From assembly GCF_002165375.2 (NCBI RefSeq), contig NZ_CP032134.1, positions 806,001 to 870,000 of the forward strand: 64,000 nt of DNA, in the 5' to 3' direction. Below, piece by piece: positions 25,692-34,116 of this stretch. Numbering within the stretch: position 1 is the first letter of the stretch; each line of letters opens with the position of its first letter. The position numbers and the translations under genes were made by a program. This DNA is from Acinetobacter chinensis (lineage in GTDB: Bacteria > Pseudomonadota > Gammaproteobacteria > Pseudomonadales > Moraxellaceae). The notes beneath the pieces were generated by a model. It did not search any database, was not told the DNA's origin, and saw only the letters and a list, made by a program, of their open reading frames with translations.

Positions 25692-26729
25692 ATGAAAAAG
25701 AATTCTGGATTGATTGGGGTGGCTTTGCTTACGGGGTTTCTTACTGCCTGTGGTGGTGGGGGAGGTTCTGATAAAGCGACTGAAACAACCCCGCCAAATG
25801 TGCCATCCGGCACAATTTCTCCTGAGCTGTCAGAGGAGTTTGTACCTTTTGAAGATCAGAACATCATCGATAAAATCAAAGACCTGATTAGTGGTGAAAC
25901 CAGTAATGGTACCGACTATAACGTTGCTTTAGGGCATATGATCGGTGAGGTGTTTGCTGACTATCCTGTGGGGCGCACTGGGCGGATTGTACAGATTTAC
26001 AATCTGGGAAATAACAGTGTCAAATATCCAAATTTACTGTGTTCTGAAGTGAAGACTGCTGGAAATATCCAGACACTGACGCTTAAGGCAGACAGGGAAA
26101 ACTGTATTGTCCTGGATAAGACTTACAGAAAAGGTTCTGTGATTACAAAGAGTGTCAGTGGTGATAACACGACACTGACTTTCAGTAATGTCCGCTATGG
26201 TTCCAATCTTGACTTCAGTCTGACAGATGATTATCTGATATCAGGCAGTATTACCTATACCACCAGTCAGAGTCCCGCGGGTAAGTCTGTCAGTTATTTT
26301 GTGGATAAGCTTGAGTTCCAGCGCATTGCTGAACGTCAGGATGCACCGGCTGGAAGCACCGCTTATGATGCTCTGAGCAAGGAGTACCTGCAGGTCCGTA
26401 ATTATGTTTATAGTCTGGTGGATGATTACGGCAGTGGCAGTAATGGAGTCAGAACATTGAGCAGTGCAGGCATGGTGATTGGTCAGCCTTATATGGCGGG
26501 CTTCCGTTACAGTTTTAATTTTAATACGACTGCGCCATTTAAAATGGATGAGACGCTGCTGAATGCCTATAAACATCTGCCTTCAGAAGGGACACTGCAG
26601 ATTATTGATGGGTTTAAACAGAAAATTGAGGTGAAACAGACCACGCCTGGTGCTTTGAGTGCGACGGTTTATCTGAATGGAAAAGAGCTTTCGACACTTC
26701 CATGGTCAACCATTATTGGCAGTAAATAA
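25692..26729 (+). CDS. Putative surface-exposed lipoprotein, unknown function
   Basis: A 345-residue lipoprotein. The signal peptide ends GFLTAC, and the lipidated Cys is followed by five glycines (CGGGGGSD) and a Thr/Pro-rich linker. Such a Gly tether is often seen in lipoproteins displayed on the cell surface. The mature part looks beta-rich, with repeated-looking strands such as NTTLTFSNVRYGSNLDFSLTDD and SGSITYTTSQS, and ends with a domain containing VKQTTPGALSATVYLNGKEL. I do not recognise a named family. A strong terminator follows, so it is transcribed alone. Confidence 0.72.
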   Translation: MKKNSGLIGVALLTGFLTACGGGGGSDKATETTPPNVPSGTISPELSEEFVPFEDQNIIDKIKDLISGETSNGTDYNVALGHMIGEVFADYPVGRTGRIVQIYNLGNNSVKYPNLLCSEVKTAGNIQTLTLKADRENCIVLDKTYRKGSVITKSVSGDNTTLTFSNVRYGSNLDFSLTDDYLISGSITYTTSQSPAGKSVSYFVDKLEFQRIAERQDAPAGSTAYDALSKEYLQVRNYVYSLVDDYGSGSNGVRTLSSAGMVIGQPYMAGFRYSFNFNTTAPFKMDETLLNAYKHLPSEGTLQIIDGFKQKIEVKQTTPGALSATVYLNGKELSTLPWSTIIGSK

Positions 26730-26736
26730 TTTAGTC

Positions 26737-26766
26737 AAAAAAAGCCCGAATCATTCGGGCTTTTTT
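26737..26766 (+). terminator. Terminator after the surface lipoprotein
   Basis: A perfect stem AGCCCGAA / TTCGGGCT with a TCA loop is preceded by an A run and followed by six T residues. The preceding A run means it may also act on the minus-strand gene downstream. Confidence 0.9.
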
Positions 26767-26898
26767 GTGGATATACGATCAGGTTTTATTGTTGCAGAAA
26801 CGGTTGATCAGCTGTTTCTGTAAACTTCCGAATACAGAGAGGGCTGATGTGAGTTGCTGACTCTGATGAATACTGTATAAGACAGTAAGGTTTAAAAA

Positions 26899-27708
26899 TT
26901 AACGGTTTAAAATCATTTCCAGTACGAACTTGGAGCCAATAAAACCGACTGCCAGCAGGAAAAAACCGGTAATGGTAAAGCGGATGGCTTTCTGACCACG
27001 CCAGCCAAATTTGTAATGACCAATCAGCAGGGCGCCATAAACAAACCAGGACACAATACTGAAAGCTGTTTTATGTGCCAGATGCTGTGCAAAGAAGTTA
27101 TCAATGGTAAAGAAGCCAAAACCCAAAGCCACTGTAAGCAGCAGGAAACCTGTGATGATCAGATCAAATAAAAGAGTTTCCATCGCCTGGAAGGACGGTA
27201 AGAGATTGACCCAGAAACGGGTTTTCTGTTTCTTTTTCAGTTCTCTGTCCTGAAACCATAAAATGACAGCCTGAATGGTTGCCATCAACAGTACGGCATA
27301 AGCTGAAAGTGACAGAATAATGTGAATATCCAGACCAATGGAATGCTGTTCAATAAACTGATTCTGTCTGCTGAAGGCAAAACCCAGAATCAGTCCGGTT
27401 GCTGCAACAGGGATACCCAGCAGGTTCAGCGCAAGTACTGGGCGGTAAGTACTGAACAGCAGGCTCAACAGCAGCATCAGTCCTGATGTGAATGACATCA
27501 TGTTAAAAACATCATAATTCACACCGGAAGGTGTCAGCATATCGCTGTAAAGCACACCTGCATGCAGCATAAGCCCTAATGCCAGCAGAATGCCAATAAA
27601 CCAGTGGTTTGCATCTCTTTTTGACATTAAGTGCATGAACAGATACCAGAATGAGGTGGTATAAGCAACTAATGAAAGGATGGTGTAAACCAGGGGAAGA
27701 CTGATCAT
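26899..27708 (-). CDS. ypjD: Inner-membrane protein YpjD (CcsA/CcmC-like)
   Basis: A 269-residue polytopic membrane protein of the cytochrome c assembly (CcsA-like) superfamily. About eight hydrophobic segments are visible, including LLALGLMLHAGVLYSDML and ILSLSAYAVLLMATIQAVILW. Two His residues flank such segments (FAQHLAHKTAFSIVSWFVYGALLIGHYKFGWRGQKA), resembling a haem-handling site. It is divergent from ffh, and ypjD beside ffh is a common gammaproteobacterial arrangement. The precise role is unknown; haem or cytochrome maturation is a family-based inference. Confidence 0.86.
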   Translation of the reverse strand: MISLPLVYTILSLVAYTTSFWYLFMHLMSKRDANHWFIGILLALGLMLHAGVLYSDMLTPSGVNYDVFNMMSFTSGLMLLLSLLFSTYRPVLALNLLGIPVAATGLILGFAFSRQNQFIEQHSIGLDIHIILSLSAYAVLLMATIQAVILWFQDRELKKKQKTRFWVNLLPSFQAMETLLFDLIITGFLLLTVALGFGFFTIDNFFAQHLAHKTAFSIVSWFVYGALLIGHYKFGWRGQKAIRFTITGFFLLAVGFIGSKFVLEMILNR

Positions 27709-27846
27709 GTCAAACCTTTTTCAGGATGATGAATATTCATTTATATAAATTCAGCGAGAACTACAGTATCCTATAGCATCTTATGCATAAATTTTCTATT
27801 TTAAGAAAGATTTTTTTGCAACTGGCAATTTTAAGCGGATTTTGCA

Positions 27847-29256
27847 ATGTTTGATACCTTAACGGAACGACTCACGCAGAGTTTAAGAAATGTTACTGGC
27901 TCTGGGCAGCTAACCGAAGACAATATTAAAGATACCTTACGTGAAGTACGTATGGCACTTCTTGAAGCCGATGTCGCATTACCTGTAACTCGTGAGTTCA
28001 TCGCGAAAGTTAAGGAAGAGGCATTGGGTCAGGAAGTCATGACTCAGTTATCTCCGGGTCAGGCATTTGTTAAAATCGTGCATGACGAATTAACAAAAAT
28101 GATGGGTGAGGCAAATGAAAGCCTTGATCTTGCAGCGAAACCTCCTGTTGTTGTCCTGCTTGCAGGCTTACAGGGTGCAGGTAAAACAACAACTGCTGCA
28201 AAACTTGCCCGCTTTTTACAGGAACGCCAAAAGAAAAAAGTAGCGATGGTGTCTGCCGACGTTTATCGTCCAGCCGCAATCAAACAGCTACAGACTGTTG
28301 CAGGTGAAGTTGGTGCGATTTTCTTTGAATCGAGTGCTGATGAAAAACCGATTACCATTGCAACCCGTGCAATTGAACAGGCTAAAATTCAGTTTGCTGA
28401 TGTTTTGATTGTCGATACGGCAGGTCGTTTACATGTTGATGACGACATGATGGACGAGATCAAAGAACTTCATGCGGCAATCAAGCCAACTGAAACTCTA
28501 TTCGTGGTTGATGCAATGACAGGTCAGGATGCGGCAAATACAGCCAAAGCCTTCAATGATGCACTGCCTTTAACCGGTGTGATCCTGACCAAAACTGATG
28601 GTGATGCGCGTGGTGGTGCAGCACTTTCTGTCCGTGCCATCACAGGCAAGCCAATCAAATTCCTGGGGATGGGTGAAAAACTCGATGCCTTGGAGCCATT
28701 CCATCCTGAACGTGTTGCACAGCGTATTCTGGGTATGGGTGACGTACTTTCTCTGGTCGAAGAACTTGAACGTAAAGTCGACAAAGAAAAAGCCGAAAAA
28801 ATGGCGAAAAAACTGCAGAAAGGTGGCAGCTTCAACTTTGAAGACATGCTGATGCAGTTTGAACAGATGAATAATATGGGTGGCATGATGGGCTTCCTGG
28901 ACAAGCTTCCGGGTATGAGCAATGCAGGCATCCAGGATGCCATTGCTCAGGCAAACCCAGAGAAGCAGGTCAAAAAGATGGAAGCGATTATCCAGTCGAT
29001 GACCATCAAGGAGCGCCGTAACCCTGACCTGATGAACCCGAGCCGTAAAAAACGGATCGCAGCAGGTTGTGGTATGGATGTATCTGAAGTGAACAAGCTG
29101 ATTAAACAGCATGCTCAGATGGCAAAAATGATGAAAAAATTTGCCAATCCATCAGGTATGGCAAAAATGATGAAATCACTGGGCAATATGCAGAAGCAGT
29201 TCGGTGGTGGCGGTGGTATGGGACCATTGTTTGGAAACAGTGATCAGAAAAAATAA
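27847..29256 (+). CDS. ffh: Signal recognition particle protein Ffh
   Basis: SRP54-type GTPase that, with 4.5S RNA, delivers nascent membrane proteins to FtsY and SecYEG. The N domain is followed by the G domain, with GLQGAGKTTTAAKLA at about 107-121, DVYRPAA, VDTAGR and TKTDGDARGGAALS. The C-terminal Met-rich M domain has FEQMNNMGGMMGFLDKLPG, RIAAGCGMDVSEVNKLIKQ and KMMKKFANPSG. Its 469 residues are close to E. coli (453). The gene for the RNA partner is not in this window. A terminator follows. Confidence 0.98.
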   Translation: MFDTLTERLTQSLRNVTGSGQLTEDNIKDTLREVRMALLEADVALPVTREFIAKVKEEALGQEVMTQLSPGQAFVKIVHDELTKMMGEANESLDLAAKPPVVVLLAGLQGAGKTTTAAKLARFLQERQKKKVAMVSADVYRPAAIKQLQTVAGEVGAIFFESSADEKPITIATRAIEQAKIQFADVLIVDTAGRLHVDDDMMDEIKELHAAIKPTETLFVVDAMTGQDAANTAKAFNDALPLTGVILTKTDGDARGGAALSVRAITGKPIKFLGMGEKLDALEPFHPERVAQRILGMGDVLSLVEELERKVDKEKAEKMAKKLQKGGSFNFEDMLMQFEQMNNMGGMMGFLDKLPGMSNAGIQDAIAQANPEKQVKKMEAIIQSMTIKERRNPDLMNPSRKKRIAAGCGMDVSEVNKLIKQHAQMAKMMKKFANPSGMAKMMKSLGNMQKQFGGGGGMGPLFGNSDQKK

Positions 29257-29277
29257 TGTCTGATCATGTTGTTCCAT

Positions 29278-29312
29278 AAAAAAAGACCCTGCCTGTTCAG
29301 GGTCTTTTTTTA
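29278..29312. terminator. Terminator after ffh
   Basis: The stem AGACCCTG / CAGGGTCT with a CCTGTT loop lies between an A run and a T run. The symmetric arrangement lets it also serve the minus-strand lipoprotein gene ending at 29349. Confidence 0.9.
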
Positions 29313-29348
29313 TTGCTTATTTTATTTTTCTGATCAGAAAGTCAGGTG

Positions 29349-30035
29349 TTATTCCTGGAACTTAGGATCAAGCAGGTCATAAATCTTTTTGAAAACACCT
29401 TCGATATCTTCATTGTCAGAACCGTCTTCATTCCACGCCTGAGAGCTGGTGGTTTCCTGATTTTTGTTCAGGGTGTATTCGACCGCTTTTTTACCTGAGG
29501 CATACCATAGACGGTATTCAGAGTTCCCTTGATCATCTGTTTTAAATAATGAGCCCAACTGACCGTTGGTATAATAGTCTTCACCCTCAATGGCTTCACC
29601 GTCTTTATTGGTAAATTTTGCAGCGACTTTACCATCAGGATAATACAGGGTGACAGGACCTTCCACGTCACTGCCATCAAAACTGAACAGTTTCAGTGGA
29701 TCTGTGACCCAGGCAGGAGATGACTGAGGATGTCCTGTTTTCTGGTAAAAATCCTGTACCAGGAAATCACCTTTTGCATTGCGTCCAAGCAGTACACGGT
29801 AGTAACCGTCTTCTACCGGTGTTTTTGAATAGGTGGAGTCTATCTGTGATGCACAACCACAGTCTTCCTCATTTTCTGTGCGGCTGAAATAACCCACAAT
29901 TGCCTGCTGGCTGCTCAGCTGGGATTTTAACTCCGTCGGGATCTGTCCAGATTTCAGTCCTTGAGTTGTAGAGCATCCACTGAGAAACAGGAGTGAGGAA
30001 ATAACAGATAAGCAAAAAATATTTTTAAAGTTCAT
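29349..30035 (-). CDS. Lipoprotein with YwqK/MORN-like repeats
   Basis: A 228-residue lipoprotein (signal MNFKNIFCLSVISSLLFLSGC, lipobox LSGC). The C-terminal two thirds carry repeats of the form YYPDGKVAAKFTNKDGEAIEG, YYTNGQLGSLFKTDDQGN and YASGKKAVEYTLNKNQ, the MORN-like pattern seen in the 'toxin-antitoxin YwqK family antitoxin' annotation. The antitoxin name is not backed by biochemistry and there is no toxin gene beside it. It is probably an outer-membrane lipoprotein of unknown role. Conserved Cys residues in EEDCGCASQ may pair. Confidence 0.75.
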   Translation of the reverse strand: MNFKNIFCLSVISSLLFLSGCSTTQGLKSGQIPTELKSQLSSQQAIVGYFSRTENEEDCGCASQIDSTYSKTPVEDGYYRVLLGRNAKGDFLVQDFYQKTGHPQSSPAWVTDPLKLFSFDGSDVEGPVTLYYPDGKVAAKFTNKDGEAIEGEDYYTNGQLGSLFKTDDQGNSEYRLWYASGKKAVEYTLNKNQETTSSQAWNEDGSDNEDIEGVFKKIYDLLDPKFQE

Positions 30036-30266
30036 AAAGCATCCTGACTGTTAAAATTGTTATCGGGAAAATGAAAAATGTACTGGTCTGAGTTTAAGGG
30101 AATTTTAAAATTCAGCAAAACATTCTTTGTTGTCATTTTTTGATTAAACTGTCGATTGAAGCATGGATCAGGTTCATAAAAAACAGTACCGACTACAAAA
30201 ACACTATATCGTTTTATTCAGAAAAAACAGTAGTTTTAAGAGAACTCATTTTATATTCTGAATGCA

Positions 30267-30872
30267 ATGAAAAAAATGGAAGTCTATATTGTTCACGGTT
30301 ATCGGGCTTCGCCAAATGATCACTGGTTTGCCTGGTTAAGCCAGAAAATTCAGCAGGCAGGACACTTTTCCAAACGTGTGGTTATGGCGCATTCAGCCGC
30401 ACCTGATTTTCAGACCTGGCAGGAATGTCTGAAAATGCAGATTCCGAACCTGAATGAAAATACGATTATTGTTGCTCACAGTCTGGGTTGCTGTGCGACA
30501 TTGCACTATCTGAACAGTACCTTTAAATCGCGTCCAGGAAGAATCCGAGCTGGTTTTTTTGTGGCGGGGTTTCTGTCACCGTTGCCTGCGATTCCAGAAC
30601 TGAATGATTTTATCCGACAGGTCAGAGTGGAGGGCAGTATTCTTCAGAACTGCCTGCCGGCATCAGTTCAGTTTATTTCCAGCAATGATAGCTATGTCCC
30701 ACCACCACTGGCATTGCAGTTTGGACATTTTCTGAATGCACAGATGAAAGAAGTCAGGCAGGCGGGACATTTTATGAAAGAAGATGGTTATGCTGAATTT
30801 CAGCAGTTATGGGAACTGCTGCAACCTCTACTGAACAGTGGTGTGACTGAGGATAATCAAAAAGTCGAATGA
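30267..30872 (+). CDS. RBBP9/YdeN family alpha/beta hydrolase
   Basis: A 201-residue serine hydrolase-fold protein. The nucleophile elbow is AHSLGC (about residues 72-77), an HGYRASPNDHWF oxyanion region lies near the start, and the catalytic His is in RQAGHFMKEDGYAEF near the C-terminus. Asp in SSNDSYVPP is the likely third member of the triad. The substrate is unknown. The start could be 30267 or the ATG at 30276. It is followed by a hairpin that separates it from the convergent coaX. Confidence 0.85.
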   Translation: MKKMEVYIVHGYRASPNDHWFAWLSQKIQQAGHFSKRVVMAHSAAPDFQTWQECLKMQIPNLNENTIIVAHSLGCCATLHYLNSTFKSRPGRIRAGFFVAGFLSPLPAIPELNDFIRQVRVEGSILQNCLPASVQFISSNDSYVPPPLALQFGHFLNAQMKEVRQAGHFMKEDGYAEFQQLWELLQPLLNSGVTEDNQKVE

Positions 30873-30873
30873 G

Positions 30874-30904
30874 AGGTGATCCACTTTGATGGATCACCTT
30901 TTGT
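30874..30904. terminator. Bidirectional terminator between the hydrolase and coaX
   Basis: A perfect ten-base stem AGGTGATCCA / TGGATCACCT with a CTTTGA loop is followed by TTTT on the plus strand. It lies between two convergent genes. Confidence 0.8.
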
Positions 30905-30915
30905 ATTTTAACTGA

Positions 30916-31656
30916 TCAGGGCTGTTCAGTGGCATGTGCAATATAATGCTGCAAGCCTTTGAGCAGGAGATCTGACTCCACTGTCGGATTAAACTGCTGA
31001 AGATGCTGTGCAAACAGGGGAGCATCGCCACCCGTCAGAATCAGCTGACGGGGAGTCTGTTGCATGACTTTTTCAATGGTGCTGATCAGCCCGAGTAAAA
31101 TGCCATGATGAACAGCGTCAATGGTGTTTCTGCCAGGGCTCAGTTCACTGAAAGCTGCATCGGGGATTTTGATGCCTTTGGTGTTCTGAATCAGGGAGTC
31201 CCTTTGCAGATAAAGATTAGGCAGAATATAGCCTCCCAGATGCTGAAATCCATCCGCCAGGTCTATGGTCAAAGCGGTTCCACAACTGATCACACAGTAA
31301 TTCTGATCACTTGAGCTCACAACTGCGAGCACCTGTAACCATCGGTCAATTCCGAGCTGAGATGTTTCCTGATAGCCACATTGCAGTCCTGCATATTCAG
31401 CATGTACCTGTGCAAAGATGACAGGTATTTCCAGTTTTTTCAGAATCTCGCGGATACGCTGATTGCTTTTTTTATCCTGTACAGAGGAAACCCCTGCCTG
31501 GCTGAGCTTCAATGCCTTGAAATGATGAATCAGACCCAGCAGTAAGTCGGCAGGAGACTGCAGATGCAGTTCAGCCGCATGTTCAATGACGTCACGATCC
31601 TGAGTAATCCAGTATTTTAAGCGTGTATTACCAATATCCAGCCATAGTTTTTTCAT
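30916..31656 (-). CDS. coaX: Type III pantothenate kinase
   Basis: First enzyme of coenzyme A synthesis: phosphorylates pantothenate with ATP. It belongs to the actin-like CoaX class, which is insensitive to feedback by CoA. Motifs are LWLDIGNTRLKYW at the N-terminus (phosphate loop), GIDRWLQVLA (pantothenate binding), ISCGTALTIDL and a C-terminal LTGGDAPLFAQHL. The frame is open from 31671, overlapping birA. I prefer the ATG at 31656, which gives the usual MKKLWLDIGNT start and 246 residues. It is the second gene of the birA-coaX unit, an arrangement known in related bacteria. Confidence 0.94.
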   Translation of the reverse strand: MKKLWLDIGNTRLKYWITQDRDVIEHAAELHLQSPADLLLGLIHHFKALKLSQAGVSSVQDKKSNQRIREILKKLEIPVIFAQVHAEYAGLQCGYQETSQLGIDRWLQVLAVVSSSDQNYCVISCGTALTIDLADGFQHLGGYILPNLYLQRDSLIQNTKGIKIPDAAFSELSPGRNTIDAVHHGILLGLISTIEKVMQQTPRQLILTGGDAPLFAQHLQQFNPTVESDLLLKGLQHYIAHATEQP

Positions 31657-31660
31657 TGAT

Positions 31661-32419
31661 TTACTCTGCATGTCCGGACAGTTTCAGGCTTCCCTGATAA
31701 TAAGGAACAGTGCCGTTTACTGTTTCAATCAGTACTGCACCATCATTCTGTATACCTTTGAAGGTGCCTGTGGTGATTTCACTGTTCTGGGTAAATGCAA
31801 CTGCACGATCCATAAATGCAGCATGATGGTTAAAACGCTGTGCAAGATTGGCGCTGTTGTGACTGAACCATTCTCCTGCCTGCTGTATAGCCAGATACAG
31901 TTCAGCAATCAGCTGGATACGGCTGATATGCTGCAGTCCCAGTTCAGCCAGTGAAGTGACATGCTGGTCAATCTGTTCTTTAGGCACGGGAGCGAGGTTG
32001 ATTCCGACCCCAATCACAGCCTGAGTGCTGTTGATGGGTTCTATTAAAATACCGCCCCATTTTCCTTGAGGGCTGTACAGATCATTTGGCCATTTGACCT
32101 GAATATCCAGGTTTTGTAGTCCCGGCATCTGTAGAATATTTAATGCTGTTTCCAGGGCGAGACGTCCATCAAGGGCTATTCTGGTATTTACGACTGTGCT
32201 TAAATAGATGTTTCCTTCCGGAGATACCCAGTGCCGCTGGCGCTGTCCTCGCCCCTGAGTCTGTCTCGTACTGCATACAAGTACACTCTGTACACCTTTC
32301 AGTGCAATTTCCCTGACATCATCATTGGTTGACTCAGTGACGGGTTTAAGAAGCAGAACTTCAGGCTGTTGACCGGCTTCCGAAAGGAGTTGCTGCAACT
32401 GTCGGGTTTCTATGTCCAT
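31661..32419 (-). CDS. birA: Biotin--protein ligase BirA, catalytic-only form
   Basis: Activates biotin as biotinyl-AMP and transfers it to acetyl-CoA carboxylase BCCP. The catalytic motif GRGQRQRHWVSPEGN (about 55-69) and the KWPNDLY segment are present, and a C-terminal SH3-like domain ends the protein. At 252 residues it is about 70 shorter than E. coli BirA (321). It lacks an N-terminal winged helix: after MDIETRQLQQLLSEAGQ the catalytic domain begins at once. It therefore cannot repress the bio genes in the E. coli manner. It starts an operon with coaX and is divergent from a TSUP transporter with only 23 bases between starts. Confidence 0.93.
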   Translation of the reverse strand: MDIETRQLQQLLSEAGQQPEVLLLKPVTESTNDDVREIALKGVQSVLVCSTRQTQGRGQRQRHWVSPEGNIYLSTVVNTRIALDGRLALETALNILQMPGLQNLDIQVKWPNDLYSPQGKWGGILIEPINSTQAVIGVGINLAPVPKEQIDQHVTSLAELGLQHISRIQLIAELYLAIQQAGEWFSHNSANLAQRFNHHAAFMDRAVAFTQNSEITTGTFKGIQNDGAVLIETVNGTVPYYQGSLKLSGHAE

Positions 32420-32442
32420 CTGTATTTAAGCGTAGTGGGATA

Positions 32443-33258
32443 ATGTTTATGGAGTTAATCATATATCTGGTGATCGGTGCAATCGCAGGTTTTGCCGCAG
32501 GACTGTTTGGCGTTGGCGGTGGTCTGATTATTGTTCCTATTCTGTATATTGTGTTCACCCAGCTGAATTATGATCCATCGGTGATTATGCATCTGGCACT
32601 GGGAACGTCGCTGGCAACGATTATTGTCACCTCATTCAGTTCGGTCAGTGCGCATCATAAAAAAGGGGCTGTGCTCTGGCAGGTGGTGCAGAATCTGGCG
32701 CCTGGGCTTGTGATCGGTGCATTTCTTGGAGCAGGTATAGCGGACTATCTGTCAGGACAGGGTTTACAGTTGCTGATCGGGTTCTTCGCGGTCTGGGTGG
32801 CATTTAAAATGTTTAAAGGTGCTGCGGTCGCTGTCGATACGGCTAAACAGTTACCATCTACAGGAATGCAGATGCTTGCAGGTGGGGGAATTGGTATAGC
32901 CTCCGCTATTTTTGGTATCGGTGGCGGAAGTCTGACGGTACCTTATCTGAACAGAAATGGCGTGGTGATGCAGAAAGCTGTGGCAACTTCAGCGGCCTGT
33001 GGCATGCCTATAGCCATTGCAGGCGCACTGGGTTTTATGTGGTTCGGTAAACAGTCTGATATCAGCATTCCTGGTACGATCGGCTACGTACATATTTATG
33101 CCTTTATTGGAATCAGTGTCATGAGTTTCATTACGGCAAAGCAGGGGGCAAAAGTGGCACATAAGCTGTCACCTGCTATGCTGAAAAAATGCTTTGCCTG
33201 TCTGCTGACAGTGGTCGGAATTTATTTTATTTATCAGGGATTCAAAGTATTTTTATAA
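32443..33258 (+). CDS. TauE/SafE (TSUP) family membrane transporter
   Basis: A 271-residue inner-membrane protein with about eight hydrophobic segments in two homologous halves. GAIAGFAAGLFGVGGGLIIVPIL at the N-terminus is echoed by GGGIGIASAIFGIGGGSLTVPYL in the middle, the diagnostic inverted-repeat architecture of the family. Members export sulfite, sulfoacetate or other anions, and the substrate here is unknown. Starts at 32443 or 32449 are both possible. It is divergent from birA. Confidence 0.9.
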   Translation: MFMELIIYLVIGAIAGFAAGLFGVGGGLIIVPILYIVFTQLNYDPSVIMHLALGTSLATIIVTSFSSVSAHHKKGAVLWQVVQNLAPGLVIGAFLGAGIADYLSGQGLQLLIGFFAVWVAFKMFKGAAVAVDTAKQLPSTGMQMLAGGGIGIASAIFGIGGGSLTVPYLNRNGVVMQKAVATSAACGMPIAIAGALGFMWFGKQSDISIPGTIGYVHIYAFIGISVMSFITAKQGAKVAHKLSPAMLKKCFACLLTVVGIYFIYQGFKVFL

Positions 33259-33410
33259 CAGCCAGGGTTGTCTGATCTCCTGTGGGTACTGACTGTAAAG
33301 ACAGTAAATTGTCCGACAATGACATGGTATTTTTTTGCAAAACTGAGTAAAAAGAAAAAAATGAAAGACTGGATGTTGAGTCAATCCTATAAAAACAAGA
33401 CAGGTACAGT

Positions 33411-34106
33411 ATGCAACAGGAAGATACAGACAGTTTGTCGGAGCAGATTGCACGACATATCAGTGAACAAATTATCAGTGGTGAACTGGTTGAGGGCGAG
33501 CGTATTCAGGAATTACGTATCGCCAAAGAACTGGACGTCAGTCGTGGTTCTGTCCGTGAAGCACTGTTACTTCTTGAAAGGACGCATCTGATTGAAATTT
33601 TTCCGCGCCGTGGCGCGATTGTTTCTGAAATGTCAGCTCAGCAGGTTCGGGCACTGTTTGATACCTGTGCACTGCTGCTGGGGCAGATGGTACAGCGGAT
33701 TGCTGAAACCTGGCGGACACATGAAGCAGAGGAGTTGCAGCAGTTGCTTGAACAGCTGGCGGAGCAGTGCCGTCAGGGCAATACTGAAAAGTTTTTTGAT
33801 CTGATTTTTCAGGGGCTGTCACGTCAGCAGGATATGGTTGCAAATCCTTATCTGATGAAGTTTTACAGGGAGCTGCTTCCTTCGGTCAGACGCAGTTATT
33901 TTCTGACCTTAAACACTTCACGCCGTGAGCTTCAGGAGTCGTTTGATCTGTTTAAACTGGTGACCGATGCAATTTTAATCCGAAAATCACAACAAGCTAC
34001 TTTATTTATGGAAGATTTTTGTCGACACTTGCGTAACCTTGTGTTGGAATCTCTGACACGGATGAAACAAATCGAACTTGCGTGGGCAAGACGTTCGCGT
34101 CGTTAA
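33411..34106 (+). CDS. GntR-family (FadR/FCD subfamily) transcriptional regulator
   Basis: A 231-residue regulator. The N-terminal winged helix has QIISGELVEGERIQELRIAKELDVSRGSVREALLLLERTHLIE and FPRRGAIVSEMS, a textbook GntR start. The helical C-terminal domain is FCD-like (LFDTCALLLGQMVQRIAE, RSYFLTLNTSRRELQESFDLF). The FCD metal-ligand histidines are not obvious, so the effector may bind without metal. It is only 10 bases upstream of smc on the same strand, suggesting co-transcription. The effector and regulon are unknown. Confidence 0.9.
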   Translation: MQQEDTDSLSEQIARHISEQIISGELVEGERIQELRIAKELDVSRGSVREALLLLERTHLIEIFPRRGAIVSEMSAQQVRALFDTCALLLGQMVQRIAETWRTHEAEELQQLLEQLAEQCRQGNTEKFFDLIFQGLSRQQDMVANPYLMKFYRELLPSVRRSYFLTLNTSRRELQESFDLFKLVTDAILIRKSQQATLFMEDFCRHLRNLVLESLTRMKQIELAWARRSRR

Positions 34107-34116
34107 TCAGGACATT

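Noticed and set aside
28524..29112. Minus-strand frames inside ffh
   Set aside because: These are antisense shadows of a clearly identified, highly conserved gene.
29349..30035. Antitoxin of a toxin-antitoxin pair (YwqK label)
   Set aside because: It is a lipoprotein with MORN-like repeats and there is no toxin gene next to it. The label is a database habit and not evidence.
33411..34106. GntR gene as the biotin regulator BioR
   Set aside because: It is FCD-type and GntR-like, but far from the bio genes and without a BioR-like site upstream of them, so the link would be a guess.
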